Part shown: in pieces, positions 36,972 through 45,810 of the stretch
Position numbering within the stretch: the first letter of the stretch is position 1
Layout of the letters: each line of letters opens with the position of its first letter
NCBI RefSeq assembly: GCF_947498005.1
Contig: NZ_CANMIW010000003.1
Location: 124,001-188,000 of the forward strand
From: an uncultured Winogradskyella sp.
GTDB taxonomy: Bacteria; Bacteroidota; Bacteroidia; Flavobacteriales; Flavobacteriaceae
Length of the DNA stretch: 64,000 bases
Direction of reading: 5' to 3'
The notes under the pieces: model-generated
Told to the model about the DNA's origin: nothing
Seen by the model: only the letters and a program-made list of their open reading frames with translations
The model's database searches: none
Position numbers and translations under genes: made by a program

Positions 36972-37865
36972 ATGTTTTTTAAATCAGAAGAAGGAAAAAC
37001 AGAGATCCTCGAACTTTATAATCAAAAATTACAAGAACTCAACATTATTTATACGGAAGAATGTATAGATACACAATTTGGAAAAACTAATGTTATCATA
37101 ACTGGGAATGCTCAGTTGCCACCATTAGTACTTATTCATGGTACAGGTGGTTGTGCTCCATTAATTTTAGAATCCTTTTCGGATCTTTCTAAACATTATC
37201 GTGTATTTGCTGTAGATGTTTTGGCTCAACCAAATAAAAGTGATGAGCATCGCTTAGACATAAAATCCTTAGACTATGGTCATTGGCTATTAGAAGTAAT
37301 TATTAAATTAGGTCTTAAAAATGTTACTTTAGTTGGGTTTTCATTTGGTGGACTCATAAGCTTAAAAGCCCTTGAGTTTAGTCAAATTCCTATAAAGGAA
37401 GTTTTTCTTATTGCTCCTGTTTATATTGTAAATGGAAACCCATTTGTAAACCTATGGAAACTATTTATTCCATTAAAGAAGTTCATTAAATCAAATGATA
37501 AAAAGCAGATCACTAAAGTGATGAATGTGCTTTTTTCAGAATATGATGTTTTTGCTTTTAACTTTTTATCGCGATCGTTTCAAAATTGCAATATGGATTT
37601 CTCGCCTTTACCTATAATAACTAAAAAGAGCGCAAGAGATATTGAGACACCAATTACAATTTTTGCTACTGAAAATGATATTATGTTTCCAGGTAAAAAA
37701 ATGATAAAAAGAGCTAAACGCATATTTCCATCATTAGAAGAAGTTATTTTATTAAAAGCGTCTAAGCATGTGCCAAATACAACGGATTTTAAAACCATAG
37801 AAAATACTATTATTAACGCTACGGAAATATCTAAAAATAATGAGTTTAAAAGCTTCACGATATAG
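36972..37865 (+). CDS. alpha/beta hydrolase
   Basis: A 297-residue cytosolic hydrolase. The oxyanion region is LVLIHGTGG near 50-58, the nucleophile elbow GFSFGG is near 120, the acid is in TENDIMFPGK and the catalytic His in ASKHVPN. Esterase, lipase-like or C-C hydrolase activity is possible and the substrate is unknown. It lies 51 bases after the NmrA-like gene behind another ATCA-rich leader, and is probably the end of this transcription unit. Confidence 0.85.
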   Translation: MFFKSEEGKTEILELYNQKLQELNIIYTEECIDTQFGKTNVIITGNAQLPPLVLIHGTGGCAPLILESFSDLSKHYRVFAVDVLAQPNKSDEHRLDIKSLDYGHWLLEVIIKLGLKNVTLVGFSFGGLISLKALEFSQIPIKEVFLIAPVYIVNGNPFVNLWKLFIPLKKFIKSNDKKQITKVMNVLFSEYDVFAFNFLSRSFQNCNMDFSPLPIITKKSARDIETPITIFATENDIMFPGKKMIKRAKRIFPSLEEVILLKASKHVPNTTDFKTIENTIINATEISKNNEFKSFTI

Positions 37866-37930
37866 TGTCAGCTTTTAAACAAATTAGTTAAAATCAGGTA
37901 CTAGTTAATGTTGATGAAGTTGATTGTAGA

Positions 37931-38224
37931 TTACGAATCTTTAGAATTATCAATATCTAACTCTAAGTTTTCATTATGATCACTACCTAAACTGTGATGA
38001 CGGTTTTCTTCATCAGAAAGCTTAACATTTCTTAACGGTCTCGATGCTCTATCACCAGGTATATCTAAATCTTTAGCAGCAAAATCTGGTTCAATTTCTC
38101 GTTTTTTAAGAATTTCATCGTCGCCATTATCTTGTCTTAAATTCCCAGTCTTATCGCCGAGTATGTTTTCGTCTTCTTTAGTAATTTCAGAATTATACAA
38201 TTCTTTATTTTTTTCATTTTTCAT
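37931..38224 (-). CDS. small acidic hypothetical protein
   Basis: A 97-residue, highly charged, probably disordered cytosolic protein (KNEKNKELYNSEITKEDEN, ILKKREIEPDFAAKDLDIPG, DIDNSKDS). The central DLDIPGDRASRPLRN stretch has the look of a short conserved motif. No family is named with confidence. It converges on the alpha/beta hydrolase gene and is divergent from the outer-membrane barrel gene. Confidence 0.6.
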   Translation of the reverse strand: MKNEKNKELYNSEITKEDENILGDKTGNLRQDNGDDEILKKREIEPDFAAKDLDIPGDRASRPLRNVKLSDEENRHHSLGSDHNENLELDIDNSKDS

Positions 38225-38406
38225 GATATTTTGTTTTTAGATGAATTCAAAATTAGAATTTAAATACGGCGTTCATTGACCTTAAACCTTAAAATATTGA
38301 TGCTTTTGATAAATGCGACATGCGTTTAACAACCTCTTTTTTTATAATGAAAGTTTGGTTAATGTCATCCTTTTTACAATAAAAATAGAGTGGTTATACA
38401 TCGTTA

Positions 38407-38436
38407 ACAATTCATCATTTCAAATCAACAGTTCAG
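38407..38436 (+). promoter_or_regulatory. second LytTR-like direct repeat
   Basis: ACAATTCAT (38407-38415) and ACAGTTCAG (38428-38436) are identical in both half-sites and in the 21-base period to the site at 34061. The nine bases just before the second half-site differ. This suggests conservation of the boxes rather than recent duplication. Confidence 0.5.
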
Positions 38437-38531
38437 ACATAAAACTTCAAAATCATTAATTTTTCTTGGGAAATTTGAAAAATCATTAATCAATAAATCA
38501 TTAATCAAAATCAATTTAAAAACGAACAATT

Positions 38532-39134
38532 ATGAAAACAATTAAAAAACAAATTATGTTAAGAATGGCTTGTGTAGCCTTTGCATTACTATCTAGTATA
38601 ACATATGCACAAAACACAAATGAAGAAACAACAACAATAAGGGATGGCTTCATCTTTGAGTTTAGTTTAGGTGCTGGCCTTATAAGTATAGAAGATAGTG
38701 AAGGTATTCAAACCTTTGATAAATCTCAAGGAACGTTTACTTTTCCAGATTTAAAGTTTGGCTATATGTTAAATGACAAACTAGCTATTACTGCTGTTAT
38801 GCCAGGAGCTATTTACGAATTTCAGGATAACGACAGACACTTTGGTAGTTTTATACCTTCTGTACAATATTGGGTAAAAGACCGTTGGTGGATTCATGGT
38901 GGAATTGGCCTAGCTATTGATGCACCAGCATTGTACGATATTAAAGACGATGTAAATGACGATTGGAATTTTGGCTGCGCAGTAATGGCAAGTACAGGTT
39001 ATGAAATTTACAAAAAGAAAAATTTTGCACTTAACTTACAGTCTAATTTAGTAATTGGTAGTGCTTATTTAGATGAAGATGCGCATAGAGATGTAATTAC
39101 GTTTAATGTAGGATTAGGGTTTAGCTGGCTCTAG
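38532..39134 (+). CDS. outer-membrane beta-barrel protein
   Basis: A 200-residue protein with a Sec signal (ACVAFALLSSITYAQ) and an eight-strand-type barrel pattern: FIFEFSLGAGLISIED, FTFPDLKFGYML, KLAITAVMPG and VITFNVGLGFSWL at the C-terminus. No enzymatic motif is seen. It is preceded by a 300-base region with the LytTR-like repeat at 38407 and an AATCA-rich leader. It probably forms a unit with the next barrel gene, 33 bases on. Confidence 0.75.
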   Translation: MKTIKKQIMLRMACVAFALLSSITYAQNTNEETTTIRDGFIFEFSLGAGLISIEDSEGIQTFDKSQGTFTFPDLKFGYMLNDKLAITAVMPGAIYEFQDNDRHFGSFIPSVQYWVKDRWWIHGGIGLAIDAPALYDIKDDVNDDWNFGCAVMASTGYEIYKKKNFALNLQSNLVIGSAYLDEDAHRDVITFNVGLGFSWL

Positions 39135-39167
39135 GTTAGAATTAACAAATTCACTTAAATTTTTATT

Positions 39168-39737
39168 ATGAAAAAAACAATATTTACTTTGATTTTGTGC
39201 GGACTAACTTTTATCGCGAAATCACAAAACACAAGTGTAGAAAAATCAATATTTGGATTACAAACTGGAGTTTTAGGAATCTGGGCATATAATGAAGCAA
39301 AACTTTCAAATACCATAGCATTAAGAACAGAACTTGGTCTTGATTTTGGTATTTGGGAAACTACTTTTTACGATGATTATGATGCTCCATTTCTATTAAC
39401 ACCTGTTATAGTTGTGGAACCAAGGTTCTATTACAACCTCAAAAAACGATCAGAAAAATCAAAAAGAATTGATGGTAATAGTGGCAATTTTATTGCTTTA
39501 AAAATGGGCTACCATCCAGATTGGTTTGTCTTATTCAATAAAGACAATGCTCCTGTTGTGAGTGATTTTTCCATTATACCAACTTGGGGAATTAGACGGA
39601 ATTTAGGCAAACATTTTAATTATGAAGCAGGTCTTGGAGCAGGATTTAGTCACACATTTGCTAAACGAGCTGGTTATTCAAAGGACAAGAGTGAGATGGA
39701 ATTAAATATGCACTTACGTATAGGGTATAGATTTTAA
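39168..39737 (+). CDS. outer-membrane beta-barrel protein
   Basis: A 189-residue exported protein (signal MKKTIFTLILCGLTFIAKSQ) with barrel-like strands (IALRTELGLDFGIWE, FIALKMGYHPDWFVLF, NYEAGLGAGFSHTF) and the terminal LNMHLRIGYRF, with an aromatic last residue as outer-membrane proteins require. It is co-directional with the barrel gene before it. The function is unknown. Confidence 0.72.
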   Translation: MKKTIFTLILCGLTFIAKSQNTSVEKSIFGLQTGVLGIWAYNEAKLSNTIALRTELGLDFGIWETTFYDDYDAPFLLTPVIVVEPRFYYNLKKRSEKSKRIDGNSGNFIALKMGYHPDWFVLFNKDNAPVVSDFSIIPTWGIRRNLGKHFNYEAGLGAGFSHTFAKRAGYSKDKSEMELNMHLRIGYRF

Positions 39738-39807
39738 CTTAAAAAAAGAAAATACTAAACATTAATCTATTACCGTGTATTCTATTGCTAGCACTTATTT
39801 GAAAAAA

Positions 39808-40371
39808 ATGAAACGATTAACCAATTTTATTGAAAAGAATAGTTCAGGAAAAAAAGTTTTAGGACTTTTTATCTTGACAAATGTTGTTTACATCTTTATG
39901 CTCACTGTTACAATTCCTAAAACAATGGAATTCTCTAACGGAATGAAATTACTGGATATGATGCCTATAGGTTATGATTTAAATTATGTAAGTGAATTAT
40001 TCAGTTTGCTTGGAGAAAATGGACGTTTGACTTATCTAACTAACCAAATACCTGTGGATATGATTTATCCTCTACTATTCGGACTCTCTTACTGTTTGCT
40101 TTTGGGATATTTCTTAAAAAAACTGAACAAATTCAATTCCCCTTATAGCTTTCTCTGTCTATTACCCATAATTGCCGGGATTGCAGACTATTTGGAGAAT
40201 TTCGGAATTATTACAATGCTTAAAAATTATCCTGAATTGAAAGAGGCTACAGTTTATGCAACCAATATATTTTCGGTTATAAAAAGCATTTCAACAAGTA
40301 TATTTTTTATAGCATTGATAGTAATATTAATAGCACTTGGAATTAAAGTATTAAACAAAAAAATTAAATGA
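39808..40371 (+). CDS. four-helix integral membrane protein
   Basis: About 187 residues from the ATG at 39808 (MKRLTNFIEKNSSGKK). An in-frame GTG 11 codons upstream is the alternative. Hydrophobic segments are VLGLFILTNVVYIFMLTVTI, YPLLFGLSYCLLLGYFL, FLCLLPIIAGIADYLENFG and IFFIALIVILIALGI. The DYLEN segment within a membrane helix is a recognisable feature of an uncharacterised Bacteroidota membrane family. No function can be assigned. Confidence 0.7.
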   Translation: MKRLTNFIEKNSSGKKVLGLFILTNVVYIFMLTVTIPKTMEFSNGMKLLDMMPIGYDLNYVSELFSLLGENGRLTYLTNQIPVDMIYPLLFGLSYCLLLGYFLKKLNKFNSPYSFLCLLPIIAGIADYLENFGIITMLKNYPELKEATVYATNIFSVIKSISTSIFFIALIVILIALGIKVLNKKIK

Positions 40372-40396
40372 AAAAAGCGTCATGGATGACTATATA

Positions 40397-40580
40397 GGCT
40401 TTATTTTCGGGGTTTCTATTTTATAATATTGAGTTCATGAATCTCGCATACTCGATTTGGGTTAAAAGCGCATATTAGTAATCTTATTCTATAAAAATTT
40501 AATCTATAAGCTTCTTCTCTCAGTTATTGGAACACTCTTTTAAGGATGGGTAATGGAATGGAAGAAAATATGTGGAATAG
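40397..40580 (+). repeat. dispersed intergenic repeat, copy A
   Basis: This segment aligns with 49440-49620 and, more loosely, with 53225-53360. Shared blocks are GGTTAAAAGCG, TAGTAATCTTATTCTA, AATTTAATCTATAA, CTCAGTTA-TGGAACA and a G-rich end with TGTGGAAT. It fills the gap before the TolB-TPR-AraC gene. No ORF lies inside. Confidence 0.7.
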
Positions 40581-40663
40581 TTTGCAATATAATGACTTAA
40601 TAGGATTTTTTTTTGATTCTATTATGTTTTCATACTTTTACATTGCTTTAAGTAAACAATACG

Positions 40664-42451
40664 TTGATTAACCAAAAATCTATAGCTGTATTACCTTTTG
40701 TCAATATGAGTAATGATATTGATAACGATTATTTTTGTGATGGAATTACAGAAGAAATAATTAATGCACTTACCAAGGTAAAGGGTTTAAAAGTTATAGC
40801 AAGAACCTCTTCTTTTGTATTTAAGAACAATAATTTAGATGTTAGACACATTGGCAACAAATTAGGTGTAGCGACAGTTCTAGAAGGAAGTATAAGGATT
40901 TTCAATAAAAGAATACGTATCAATATTCAATTGATACGCACAAATGATGGTTTTCAGGTTTGGTCTCAAAATTTTGATAGAAAATTAGATGATATATTTG
41001 AACTTCAAGATGAAATCAGTTTAATCATTGCAGATCAAATAAGAGAAAATTTTGGTCATCTCGATATTTCAAAACGAATCTCTGTTGTTGGCACTAAAAA
41101 TATTGATGCTTATAAGCTGTATTTAAAGGGAAGGGCCTATCAATTAAATTGGATTTTAGAAGACTATATTGAAGCCATTAAATACTACAAAAAAAGTATA
41201 GAAATAGATCATAATTTCTATGATGCCTACTTTGCACTAAGTAGATCTTATGGTATTTTATCAAGTTGGGGATGTATTGATAAAAAGATAGGAGAGGATA
41301 GTGCTAACCACTATCTAAATCAAGGTTTAAAGATTAATTCTAAATCGTATTTAGGTTATTTTTCTGAATCTTCTTTAAATTTCTGGAACGAGTGGAATTA
41401 TACCAAAGGCATAAAACTTTTAAAAACCACCTTAGTTAAAAATCCGAGTTATGCTATAGCTTACGAAGGTATTGCTGAAATTTACATGGCCACCAATCAA
41501 TTAGATGAGGCCTTGTCAAATATTAATAAGGCCATAGAAATTAGTCCATTATCTCCTAATCATCATTTTACAAAAGGGAATATCTATTTTCTAAATCGAG
41601 ATTATATTGAGGCCATCAATCACTTAGAAGAATGCTTAAGAATTGATCCTAATTTTACTTTAGCAATTGAAACAAAATTGGCGTGTTTCATGTTTTTAAA
41701 TGATACTTCTAAGTTCAAAGATTATATCGCTACGATGCCACAACTTATAAGCCCTAAAGTTTGTGAAATTCTATTTAATCTTATTAATAATGAAGCCTCT
41801 AATAATGTGATAAATGAGGATCTTATAGACATTGAAACGAGTTTTAAAAGCATTTACCCATGGCATTTTTATTACCTCATACATGCTGGTAATATTGAAA
41901 AAGCATTTCAAATATTTGAAGATAAAATGAAATTGAAAATTGGGCAACTTGTCAATTTTCAATTAGATCCATTTTTAGATCCTTTGAGAAAGCATAAACG
42001 ATTCCAGTTTATAGAAAAACAAATTATGTCTTCAGGATTCTCTAATTTAAATAATATAGCTTCAAACAAAGTAGAAAAGGAAACTCCAAAACCTCTTACG
42101 CAATCTGAAATTGAGAATTACAAGGTCGTTTTAGCAAACTATATAAAGGATAGTGAACCTTATTTAAATTCTAATCTTTCATTAAAAGCGCTTGCCAACA
42201 GTATCAATTTGCATCCAAATAAATTGTCTTGGTTGCTTAATGCTGAATATAATAAGAACTTCAACGATTATATAAATCAATTCAGATTAAAACATTTTAA
42301 AACCATTGCTTTAAACCCAAAATTCAATCACATCACAATTTTAGGATTGGCTTATGATAGTGGGTTTAATTCTAAAAGTGTATTTAATACTTACTTCAAA
42401 AGAACAGAAGGCATTACGCCAAGTCAATGGGTGAAATCCAATAAAAAATAA
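40664..42451 (+). CDS. TolB-like / TPR / AraC-type HTH regulator
   Basis: A 595-residue soluble protein. Residues 1-115 match the TolB-like N-terminal domain of COG5616 proteins (SIAVLPFVNMSND, DGITEEIINALTKVKGLKVI, VLEGSIR). TPR repeats fill about 155-400. The last 100 residues are an AraC-type double HTH (SLKALANSINLHPNKLSWLL, GLAYDSGFNSKSVFNTYFKR). No transmembrane segment links them, unlike many relatives. The start is TTG: a stop lies five codons upstream and the next ATG is inside the conserved domain. It may regulate the neighbouring block. Confidence 0.85.
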   Translation: MINQKSIAVLPFVNMSNDIDNDYFCDGITEEIINALTKVKGLKVIARTSSFVFKNNNLDVRHIGNKLGVATVLEGSIRIFNKRIRINIQLIRTNDGFQVWSQNFDRKLDDIFELQDEISLIIADQIRENFGHLDISKRISVVGTKNIDAYKLYLKGRAYQLNWILEDYIEAIKYYKKSIEIDHNFYDAYFALSRSYGILSSWGCIDKKIGEDSANHYLNQGLKINSKSYLGYFSESSLNFWNEWNYTKGIKLLKTTLVKNPSYAIAYEGIAEIYMATNQLDEALSNINKAIEISPLSPNHHFTKGNIYFLNRDYIEAINHLEECLRIDPNFTLAIETKLACFMFLNDTSKFKDYIATMPQLISPKVCEILFNLINNEASNNVINEDLIDIETSFKSIYPWHFYYLIHAGNIEKAFQIFEDKMKLKIGQLVNFQLDPFLDPLRKHKRFQFIEKQIMSSGFSNLNNIASNKVEKETPKPLTQSEIENYKVVLANYIKDSEPYLNSNLSLKALANSINLHPNKLSWLLNAEYNKNFNDYINQFRLKHFKTIALNPKFNHITILGLAYDSGFNSKSVFNTYFKRTEGITPSQWVKSNKK

Positions 42452-42483
42452 CTGTTCAATACCAATTTATTTTCTGCCGTATT

Positions 42484-42537
42484 TAGGTTCTGAATTATAT
42501 ATCAGAACGATTGATGCTGTCTTAACTTCTAAGTTTG
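42484..42537 (+). promoter_or_regulatory. promoter region of the ECF sigma gene with degenerate direct repeat
   Basis: TAGGTTCTG (42484-42492) and AACGATTGA (42506-42514) are 22 bases apart, and a TAAGTTTG -7 box lies at 42530-42537. The block AGAACGATTG-N20-TTTG is shared with the region at 43842-43875 before the serine hydrolase gene. Confidence 0.4.
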
Positions 42538-42586
42538 AAAAAGTTTTTTCGTGAAATGTGTGATTTTATTCAGCATGTAACGATTA

Positions 42587-43108
42587 ATGGATAAAGAAGC
42601 TAAAATAGCAATGAAAGGCTCATCGACAGAGATTGACATATCAGATATTATAGAACAAAACAAAAACCTTATTTACAAGGTTGTGAATAGCTATTGCTCA
42701 GATATCAATGAGCAGGAAGATTTAATTCAAGATATTATTTTTCAGGTAATAAAGAGTTATAAAACATTTGATCATAATGTGAAAGTTACAACATGGTTGT
42801 ATAGAGTGGCATTTAATGTATCAATTTCATATTACCGAAAACTAAAAACTAGACAGAAACATGTAGTTGCTATGCCTTCAAAAATGGTGTCAATCCAAGA
42901 GGAGCAAACGAATAATACAGATGAAAAAATCAAACAATTAAGACAGTTTATACAAGAGTTTGACCTATTAAACAAAGCCATTGTAATAATGTATTTAGAT
43001 GGTAATAGTCATAAAGAAATTTCTGAAACCTTAGGGATTTCAATTAGTAACGTTGGCACCAAAATTAGTAGGATTAAAAACCAATTAAAGAAAAAATTTA
43101 AACAATAA
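42587..43108 (+). CDS. ECF-type RNA polymerase sigma-70 factor
   Basis: A 173-residue sigma factor with region 2 (DIIEQNKNLIYKVVNSYCSD, QEDLIQDIIFQVIKSYKTF, KVTTWLYRVAFNVSISYYRK) and region 4 (LNKAIVIMYLDGNSHKEISE, LGISISNVGTKISRIKNQLK). It lacks regions 1.1 and 3, as ECF factors do. Followed after four bases by a membrane protein gene that could be its partner. It shares an upstream sequence block with the serine hydrolase gene at 43.9 kb, so they may be co-regulated. Confidence 0.9.
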   Translation: MDKEAKIAMKGSSTEIDISDIIEQNKNLIYKVVNSYCSDINEQEDLIQDIIFQVIKSYKTFDHNVKVTTWLYRVAFNVSISYYRKLKTRQKHVVAMPSKMVSIQEEQTNNTDEKIKQLRQFIQEFDLLNKAIVIMYLDGNSHKEISETLGISISNVGTKISRIKNQLKKKFKQ

Positions 43109-43112
43109 AATC

Positions 43113-43781
43113 ATGGAACACATCGAAATCATAAACCTTTGGAAAAAAAGTGAATCTCTATTACAAGAGAACAGAATTTTAAACTTAAAACTTTTAAAAG
43201 AAATAAAACTAGAAAAAGCAAAAACGTCCATAAAAAGCTTACTGTTTTTGCCAATTAGCTCATTAGTGTTTTATACCATACTGGGATTCTATGCTATGTA
43301 TTTTGCGATTTCATACGCTCAACATTGGTATTTTACATTCTCTGGAGTTGTAGTTGCATTTTTCTCATTCTGGTTAGTTTGGTCTTCTATAAAACAGCTC
43401 AAACTCATTTTTTCTATTGACTATTCTAAAGCAGTAGTCAATATTCAAAAAAAGTTAGTAAAACTTAAAATATCAGTAGTTCAAAATTTCAGAATTGTGG
43501 CTTGGTTATTACCATTTGGTCCGTTTGTTGGTATTTTCTTTTTCAAAGTATTATTTAACCTGGACGTTATGACTTTACTCAACTTTAATATGATTATTTC
43601 ATTTGGTATAACCACAGTTTTACTTGAAGTAGTTTCATTAATGCTATTAAAGGCATTACATCCAAAAAATATCAATTCAAAATGGTTGAATTGGTTACTA
43701 AAAGGTAGCGGAAGTCAAGTTAATGATGCCTTGCAATACCTTAATGCTATTGAGGAATTTCAAACTGAACCATCGCACTAA
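43113..43781 (+). CDS. membrane protein co-encoded with the ECF sigma factor
   Basis: A 222-residue protein. The first 45 residues are soluble, helical and charged (IEIINLWKKSESLLQENRIL), followed by about four transmembrane helices (SLLFLPISSLVFYTILGFYA, WYFTFSGVVVAFFSFWLVW, VAWLLPFGPFVGIFFF, MIISFGITTVLLEVVSLML). The position four bases after a sigma factor gene and the soluble N-terminus fit an anti-sigma or signal-coupling role, but no zinc anti-sigma motif is present. That role is inference. Confidence 0.7.
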   Translation: MEHIEIINLWKKSESLLQENRILNLKLLKEIKLEKAKTSIKSLLFLPISSLVFYTILGFYAMYFAISYAQHWYFTFSGVVVAFFSFWLVWSSIKQLKLIFSIDYSKAVVNIQKKLVKLKISVVQNFRIVAWLLPFGPFVGIFFFKVLFNLDVMTLLNFNMIISFGITTVLLEVVSLMLLKALHPKNINSKWLNWLLKGSGSQVNDALQYLNAIEEFQTEPSH

Positions 43782-43821
43782 ACACACATCATATTCAAAA
43801 TAATTAAAAGAAATAATTCCG

Positions 43822-43875
43822 AACGTTTGAAATTATAATCTAGAACGATTGGAGCCCTCTTTAATTTCAAATTTG
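43822..43875 (+). promoter_or_regulatory. upstream region of serine hydrolase gene with direct repeat
   Basis: AACGTTTGA (43822-43830) and AACGATTGG (43844-43852) are 22 bases apart. AGAACGATTG is followed by TTTG at the same 30-base distance as upstream of the ECF sigma gene. The -7 box here is CAAATTTG. Confidence 0.4.
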
Positions 43876-43915
43876 CATCATCAAATAATTATCAATCAAA
43901 TAAAAACGAACACAA

Positions 43916-45043
43916 ATGAATTTATCAAATCAATTAGTCTCAAACCTTACTAAAAATAGTATGTGTAAAACATTAAACCAATTAAAGATCGTTGTATTAC
44001 TATCTGTACTAACCTTAGTAACATCTTGCTCAACAGATGATGACAACAACGCGCAAAACAATAGTTACACAAGCGCAGAAAATGTATTAACGGATATTGG
44101 TTTTCAAGGGTATGCTATTATCACTAAAAACGGAAATGATTTAGTGCGTCAAGGTTTTGGATTAGCAAACCAAAGCAGTGCAAAACCTCAAGATTATAAT
44201 CTTGCTTACCGCATTGGTTCTGTTACAAAAACATTAACTGCAGCAGCTATTGTGCAACTTAAAAGAGATGGACTAATTAATAGTTTTAATCAAACATTAG
44301 ATGAATTTGATCCAGAGTTTCCAAACGGCAATCAAATTACAATTGCACAATTATTATCACATCAGTCTGGTATTCCAGATTATCAATTTGTAGTTGAAGA
44401 TGCCTATGAGCAAGGTGCAACTTTAGATGAAGACGATATATATGAAGTTATAACCACAATGATTTTAGAAGATGGTCTCAATTTCACACCAGGTTCTGGT
44501 AAACAGTATAGCAATTCAAACTTTCTTATTGCAGCTTTGCTAGTACAAGAATTATCTCAAATGTCTTACCACGATTACATTCAGCAAAATATTTTTACAC
44601 CTTTAGGAATGACAAATACTTACAAGGGTAACAATAGTATTAATACAAATAACCATGCAGAAGGTTATAAAAATGGTAATGTGAATAGTACATATCCTAT
44701 GACTATTGCATTTGGTGTAGGCGACTTTAGTAGCACACCAAATAATATGGAAATTTGGACAGATGCCGTAAAAAATGATTGGTTTACGGCTTCTGAAAAA
44801 GCAGAAATATTTGCTCAAAATGTGCCTAGCGGATTTGTTGATTTTGGTTTAGGTTGGTTTACAACACAAGAAGGTGATACAACGATGTATTGGCATGGAG
44901 GCGATATAAATGGGTATTGGAGCATGATAGGTTTTGTGCCTGAATATAACGCAACCATTGTGCTATTAAGTAATAACCAAGATGATTCTGGTTCACAACG
45001 TAGTACCATTATAGAACAACTATTAACAAACGAGTTTAATTAA
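43916..45043 (+). CDS. serine hydrolase lipoprotein (class C beta-lactamase fold)
   Basis: A 375-residue exported enzyme. The lipoprotein signal (IVVLLSVLTLVTSC) begins after an N-terminal stretch; an internal ATG (MCKTLNQLKIV) 15 codons in is a plausible alternative start. The catalytic motif is S-V-T-K in YRIGSVTKTL, with the Y-S-N element in YSNSNFL and HGGD near the end (MYWHGGDINGY) as the third box. The family covers D-Ala-D-Ala peptidases, esterases and beta-lactamases. Lipidation suggests it faces the periplasm or cell surface. Confidence 0.87.
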   Translation: MNLSNQLVSNLTKNSMCKTLNQLKIVVLLSVLTLVTSCSTDDDNNAQNNSYTSAENVLTDIGFQGYAIITKNGNDLVRQGFGLANQSSAKPQDYNLAYRIGSVTKTLTAAAIVQLKRDGLINSFNQTLDEFDPEFPNGNQITIAQLLSHQSGIPDYQFVVEDAYEQGATLDEDDIYEVITTMILEDGLNFTPGSGKQYSNSNFLIAALLVQELSQMSYHDYIQQNIFTPLGMTNTYKGNNSINTNNHAEGYKNGNVNSTYPMTIAFGVGDFSSTPNNMEIWTDAVKNDWFTASEKAEIFAQNVPSGFVDFGLGWFTTQEGDTTMYWHGGDINGYWSMIGFVPEYNATIVLLSNNQDDSGSQRSTIIEQLLTNEFN

Positions 45044-45162
45044 ACACATGTAAAGCTCAATTAAAGGCTGTGCTCTTAAAGCTAGAGTATTAATCATTCG
45101 CTATATCAGTTCAGCCTTAAACAAAAACGTAGTTAAAACAATCAATCAAATCAACACTAAAA

Positions 45163-45804
45163 ATGAAAAAACTTTTAATCATAAGTTTTATGCTGTGTGC
45201 CTTTAATGGATATTCGCAGAACGAAAATAACTTCAATAGCAATAACACAGTTTATAAATACAGAGTGAGTTTTCCGGCAATAATACTAGGAAACATTGGC
45301 AAAGGAGGTGAAAGAACCAATACAGAACACATTGAACTTCATTTTAAACGTGAATTAGATGCCAAGAATATAATAGGTTTAAAATTTGCAACTTGGAGAT
45401 TATTCCAACCAATGGGAATACAATGGTGGGACGGTCTTTTAGATAAAATAGATTCTAAAACTGAGTTTTATCCTGGTCATCTTAGAGAAACAGGTGTAGG
45501 ATTTACGTATCAACGTATGCTTTGGAAAGGCTTATTTGCTTCGGTTGAAGTGTTACCACAACTCAAAACTTATTTAGATGAAAAAGACAAAAAGATAGCA
45601 AACGGTTTCAAACTCTACACGTCTTACCATGTTGGGTATCATTTTTCATTTGGCAAAAAGAAACGATTCTTTATAGAGCCTCAAATTCATTGTCAAAACT
45701 GGATTTTCGATACCAATACACCAGCAGAATTTAAAGCGATAGATAATCAATGGAAATCTTACTTTCTGTTTGAACCGAATTTGTATATAGGATTCAAATT
45801 TTAA
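45163..45804 (+). CDS. exported barrel-like protein
   Basis: A 213-residue protein with a signal peptide (MKKLLIISFMLCAFNGYSQ) and an amphipathic strand pattern: YKYRVSFPAIILGNIG, IELHFKRELDAKNIIGLKFA, TGVGFTYQRMLWKGLF and the terminal LFEPNLYIGFKF, with an aromatic last residue. Probably an outer-membrane barrel. Six bases separate it from the NmrA-like gene, so they are co-transcribed. Upstream is a single good LytTR half-site (TCAGTTCAG, 45106-45114) and an AATCAATCA leader. Confidence 0.68.
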   Translation: MKKLLIISFMLCAFNGYSQNENNFNSNNTVYKYRVSFPAIILGNIGKGGERTNTEHIELHFKRELDAKNIIGLKFATWRLFQPMGIQWWDGLLDKIDSKTEFYPGHLRETGVGFTYQRMLWKGLFASVEVLPQLKTYLDEKDKKIANGFKLYTSYHVGYHFSFGKKKRFFIEPQIHCQNWIFDTNTPAEFKAIDNQWKSYFLFEPNLYIGFKF

Positions 45805-45810
45805 TGTAAA

